Shown one piece after another: positions 39,709-41,954 of a DNA stretch of 41,954 nucleotides. Made by a program: the position numbers and the translations under genes. The notes under the pieces were generated by a model. That model made no database searches and was not told the origin of the DNA. It saw nothing but the letters and a program-made list of their open reading frames with translations. Origin of the DNA: Blastocatellia bacterium. Lineage in GTDB: Bacteria > Acidobacteriota > Blastocatellia > HR10 > J050. The first letter of the stretch is position 1, and each line of letters begins with the position of its first letter. Where the stretch lies: positions 1 through 41,954 of the forward strand of contig JANWZE010000038.1 of NCBI GenBank assembly GCA_025054955.1, read 5' to 3'.

Positions 39709-41604
39709 ATGAAAACGCGCTATTGGCTCGTAATTGCTTTAGTCATTGTCACGATGGGGTTGGCTTTGAGGGTGACCTCTTCGGAGTACGGCGACAAACG
39801 AACGTTCGTCGTGTCTGCGATCACGCCGCAAGAACTCTACTGGCATATTCGCTACCTGGCTTCTGATGATTTGAAGGGACGATTCACCGGCACGCCTGAA
39901 GCGCGGGAAGCGGCTCGCTACATTGCTGATGAGTTCCGCTCGTATGGAGTGAAGCCGTTGGGCGATGCCGTCGGCAGCAGCTACTTTCAGACGTTCCCCT
40001 TTATTGCTGGCGTGAAATTAGGGGAGAAGAACCATCTGTCATCGAACATGGCCGGTCGCGCACGGCAGTGGACGCTCAAACAGGATTTCATGCCGATGGC
40101 GTTTTCTGCGCCGATGTCGGTTGAAGGTGAAGTGGTGTTTGCCGGCTATGGCATTTCGGCCACAGACCTCGGGTATGACGATTATGCCGGAATAGAGGTG
40201 GCCGGTCGCATCGTCATGGTGCTGCGGCACTCGCCTGAAGGGGATCATCCGCACAGCCGATTTGAGCGACATGCCAGTTTGCGGGCCAAGGCCTTGATGG
40301 CGCGTCAGCGGGGAGCCAGGGCGATTATCTTCATCGCCGACGACGAGGATTTCAAGAACAACAAGCTGGCGCAGTTGGAATTTGATTACAGCTTTTCTGA
40401 TGCCGGCATTGTGGCTGTGGGCGTGAGCCGTCAACTGGCTCGCGAGTGGATCGCATCCAGTGGGGCTAACCTGGATGAGTTGCAGAATCAAATCAACCAG
40501 CAGCAGAAGCCCAGTTCGCGGGTGCTCACGGGCGTGACAGCCAGCGTGCAGGTTGATCTGGTGAAGGACACGCAGCCGGCTGACAATGTCATCGGCTACA
40601 TCGAGGGCAACGATCCAAATCTGAAGCACGAGGTTGTCATTATCGGCGCTCATTATGATCATCTTGGGTTAGGTGGGCCAAGCTCGCTTGCGCCGCAGCA
40701 ACGTGGCGAAGTGCATAACGGCGCTGATGACAATGCGTCAGGCACGGCTGGGTTACTGGAATTAGCGCAGCTTTGCGCGGCTCGACGGTCTGAACTCAAG
40801 CGCAGTCTGTTATTCATCGCGTTTTCCGGCGAAGAAGAGGGATTGCTCGGATCAAACTATTACGTCAAACATCCGGTCATTCCGTTGGAGCGCACCATTG
40901 CCATGCTCAACATGGATATGATCGGGCGGCTCAAGGAGAACACGTTGAACGTGCAGGGTGTTGGCACGTCGCCGCAATGGCCTGCCTTGTTGGAAGAAGT
41001 CAATCGTGACTTATCGCAGCCGGCTGCCGGTTCATCGCCCGAATCACGGATCACGAATCACGACCCAGGGACCACGAGGTTCACGTTGAAGCTCACTTCT
41101 GACGGAGCCGGTCCAAGCGATCATGCAGCATTTTATCTGAAAGACATCCCCGTCTTGTTCTTCTTCACCGGCACGCATAGCGACTATCACAAGCCATCGG
41201 ATGATTTCGACAAGATCAATGCCGAAGGGCAAGCGCGTGTGGTTCAGTTCATTTACGACACGTTGATGAAGATTCAGGCGCTACCGACGCGACCATCGTT
41301 CACCAAGACGCAATCGTCTGAGATGGGCCGCCGCGGTTTCCGCGTCACGTTCGGGGTGATGCCTGATTATGCCGAAGAGGCAGAGGGCATGAAGATTTCC
41401 GGCGTGCGCGAAGGCAGCGCGGCTGAGAAAGCTGGTTTGAAGGCCGGCGATGTGCTGGTTCGCATTGGCGCCACCAAGATCAAAAACGTCCATGATTACA
41501 TGTTTGTGCTTGGCGAATTGAAAGCCGGCGAAGCCGTCGAGGTCGAAGTCATCAGAGAGGGGCGACGGTTGGTATTTAATGTTGTGCCCGAAAAGAGAAA
41601 CTGA
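39709..41604 (+). CDS. M28-family zinc aminopeptidase with PA and PDZ domains
   Basis: 631 residues; GGGAGGGAG lies just before the ATG. N-terminal membrane anchor or signal (WLVIALVIVTMGLALRV). A PA domain is inserted (about 140-260; VEGEVVFAGYGISATDLGYD). Zinc and catalytic residues of M28: H315 (GAHYDHLG), D340 (NGADDNASG), E375/E376 (FSGEEEGLLG), D403 (LNMDMIG) and H494 (GTHSDYHKPSDD). A PDZ domain (about 540-628; GVREGSAAEKAGLKAGDVLV) ends the protein. Residues about 445-457 (ESRITNHDPGTTR) are encoded by a GGATCAC/GAATCAC heptad tract between conserved segments. It probably trims peptides in the periplasm. Confidence 0.92.
   Translation: MKTRYWLVIALVIVTMGLALRVTSSEYGDKRTFVVSAITPQELYWHIRYLASDDLKGRFTGTPEAREAARYIADEFRSYGVKPLGDAVGSSYFQTFPFIAGVKLGEKNHLSSNMAGRARQWTLKQDFMPMAFSAPMSVEGEVVFAGYGISATDLGYDDYAGIEVAGRIVMVLRHSPEGDHPHSRFERHASLRAKALMARQRGARAIIFIADDEDFKNNKLAQLEFDYSFSDAGIVAVGVSRQLAREWIASSGANLDELQNQINQQQKPSSRVLTGVTASVQVDLVKDTQPADNVIGYIEGNDPNLKHEVVIIGAHYDHLGLGGPSSLAPQQRGEVHNGADDNASGTAGLLELAQLCAARRSELKRSLLFIAFSGEEEGLLGSNYYVKHPVIPLERTIAMLNMDMIGRLKENTLNVQGVGTSPQWPALLEEVNRDLSQPAAGSSPESRITNHDPGTTRFTLKLTSDGAGPSDHAAFYLKDIPVLFFFTGTHSDYHKPSDDFDKINAEGQARVVQFIYDTLMKIQALPTRPSFTKTQSSEMGRRGFRVTFGVMPDYAEEAEGMKISGVREGSAAEKAGLKAGDVLVRIGATKIKNVHDYMFVLGELKAGEAVEVEVIREGRRLVFNVVPEKRN
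41041..41079 (+). repeat. Tail-type heptad tract inside the M28 peptidase gene
   Basis: GAATCAC-GGATCAC-GAATCAC-GACCCAG units continue the reading frame. Three 7-nt units are 21 bp (seven codons), which keeps the frame. Confidence 0.7.
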
Positions 41605-41607
41605 AAA

Positions 41608-41695
41608 CCCTCTTCGAGGGAAATTCCAAGCACGAAATCCCAAATCCGAAACGTTTCGGATTTCGTGCTTCGGGTTTCGGATTTCCCCGCAGGGG
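41608..41695 (+). repeat. Heptad palindromic element, copy 18, in a convergent gene gap
   Basis: Complete 88-bp copy filling the space between the peptidase stop (41604) and the kinase stop (41696). Its hairpins could serve as a two-way terminator. Confidence 0.95.
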
Positions 41696-41954
41696 CTAGG
41701 GTTCTTGTCTCAGTCGAATGGTAAAGGTCGTTCCCTGGTTGGGCTGGCTTTCAACGCTGATCTGCCCGTGATGAGCTTCGATGATTTTCTGCACGGAGGC
41801 AAGACCTAAGCCGGTCCCGTGCGTTTTGGTGCTGAAGAATGGATCGAAGATTTTGTCAAGGATGTCAGGCCCGATGCCCACGCCGGTGTCGCGGATGGCA
41901 TACTCGATGAACGTAGCGGGGGCCTCGCCAGCGCTTATATCGCCGTTGTCGGAG
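41696..41954 (-). CDS. C-terminal part of a sensor histidine kinase (partial, continues past the window)
   Basis: The last 85 residues of an HATPase domain are visible: G1 box DTGVGIGPD, F box IFDPFFSTK, G2 box GTGLGLA, and an end ISVESQPNQGTTFTIRL. The spacing is typical of PAS- or HisKA-type kinases (NtrB-like). The N-terminal sensor and the phospho-acceptor His lie outside the window, so signal and partner are unknown. The stop TAG abuts the B end of copy 18. Confidence 0.9.
   Translation of the reverse strand, partial: SDNGDISAGEAPATFIEYAIRDTGVGIGPDILDKIFDPFFSTKTHGTGLGLASVQKIIEAHHGQISVESQPNQGTTFTIRLRQEP

Noticed and set aside
2807-41695. Heptad elements as REP/RAYT repeats or insertion sequences
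   Set aside because: No RAYT or other transposase is in the window and no target duplications were evident; the 7-nt modular design differs from REP.
1-41954. tRNA, rRNA or riboswitch genes
   Set aside because: None was recognised by eye; a covariance-model scan would be decisive.

Overview
The window carries a bacterial replication-initiation locus followed by a mostly chromosome-like gene set. Directly repeated iterons (10-137) and a plasmid-type initiator gene (519-2054) open the sequence. They are followed at once by a type II secretion / type IV pilus-like assembly operon and by metabolic, transport and signalling genes, including folE. An iteron/Rep origin beside housekeeping-type genes suggests a secondary chromosome (chromid), a large plasmid, or a plasmid origin integrated in a chromosome. 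The envelope genes (secretin, M28 peptidase, TonB-receptor remnant) indicate a diderm bacterium. Acidobacteriota (Blastocatellia/Chloracidobacterium-like) is my best guess from gene style; it is an inference and nothing in the window fixes the taxon.

Layout. 1-518: origin, with five iterons, an A+T-rich stretch, a G/T-rich tract and the rep promoter region. 519-2054: rep. 2155-13305: PilN, PilO, a GspC/PilP-like protein, a pseudopilin-like protein, GspF, GspE, GspD with a C-terminal cohesin-like domain, two GspG-like pseudopilins and a PilM-like protein, all on the + strand. 13450-16240: secreted cyclase-family protein, GT21-like glycosyltransferase, FolE. 16375-20429: peptide-type ABC transporter, with permeases on - and a divergent binding lipoprotein on +. 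20806-22950: two tandem zinc alcohol dehydrogenases. 22947-26258: degraded accessory stretch with a 137-bp MITE-like element, gene remnants and an intact two-gene small-protein/nucleotidyltransferase unit. 26259-31320: four - strand genes for secreted proteins with near-consensus ribosome binding sites (one frameshifted). 31349-32662: truncated ABC ATPase and another secreted protein. 33048-37205: NarL-type regulator and a large propeller sensor kinase. 37377-39244: GltS and an alpha/beta hydrolase. 39709-41604: M28 peptidase with a PDZ domain. 41696-end: 3' end of a histidine kinase.

The most striking structure is not a gene. At least 18 copies of a modular palindromic element are scattered through the window. 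Each complete copy has two different terminal mini-hairpins (A: CCCTCTTCGAGGG; B: CCCCGCAGGGG) flanking a palindromic core made of 7-nt units around GAAACGTTTC. Most complete copies measure 81, 88 or 95 bp, steps of one 7-nt unit. The B end often continues into a tail of other 7-nt units (GGATCAC/GAATCAC). Three copies lie in frame inside secretion genes, two of them in pseudopilin leader peptides that prepilin peptidase would remove, and one tail-type array lies in frame inside the M28 peptidase. Others fill the gaps between convergent genes, and one places a Shine-Dalgarno-like sequence before a gene. Complete copies are absent from about 20.6 to 32.9 kb, where only one truncated copy occurs.
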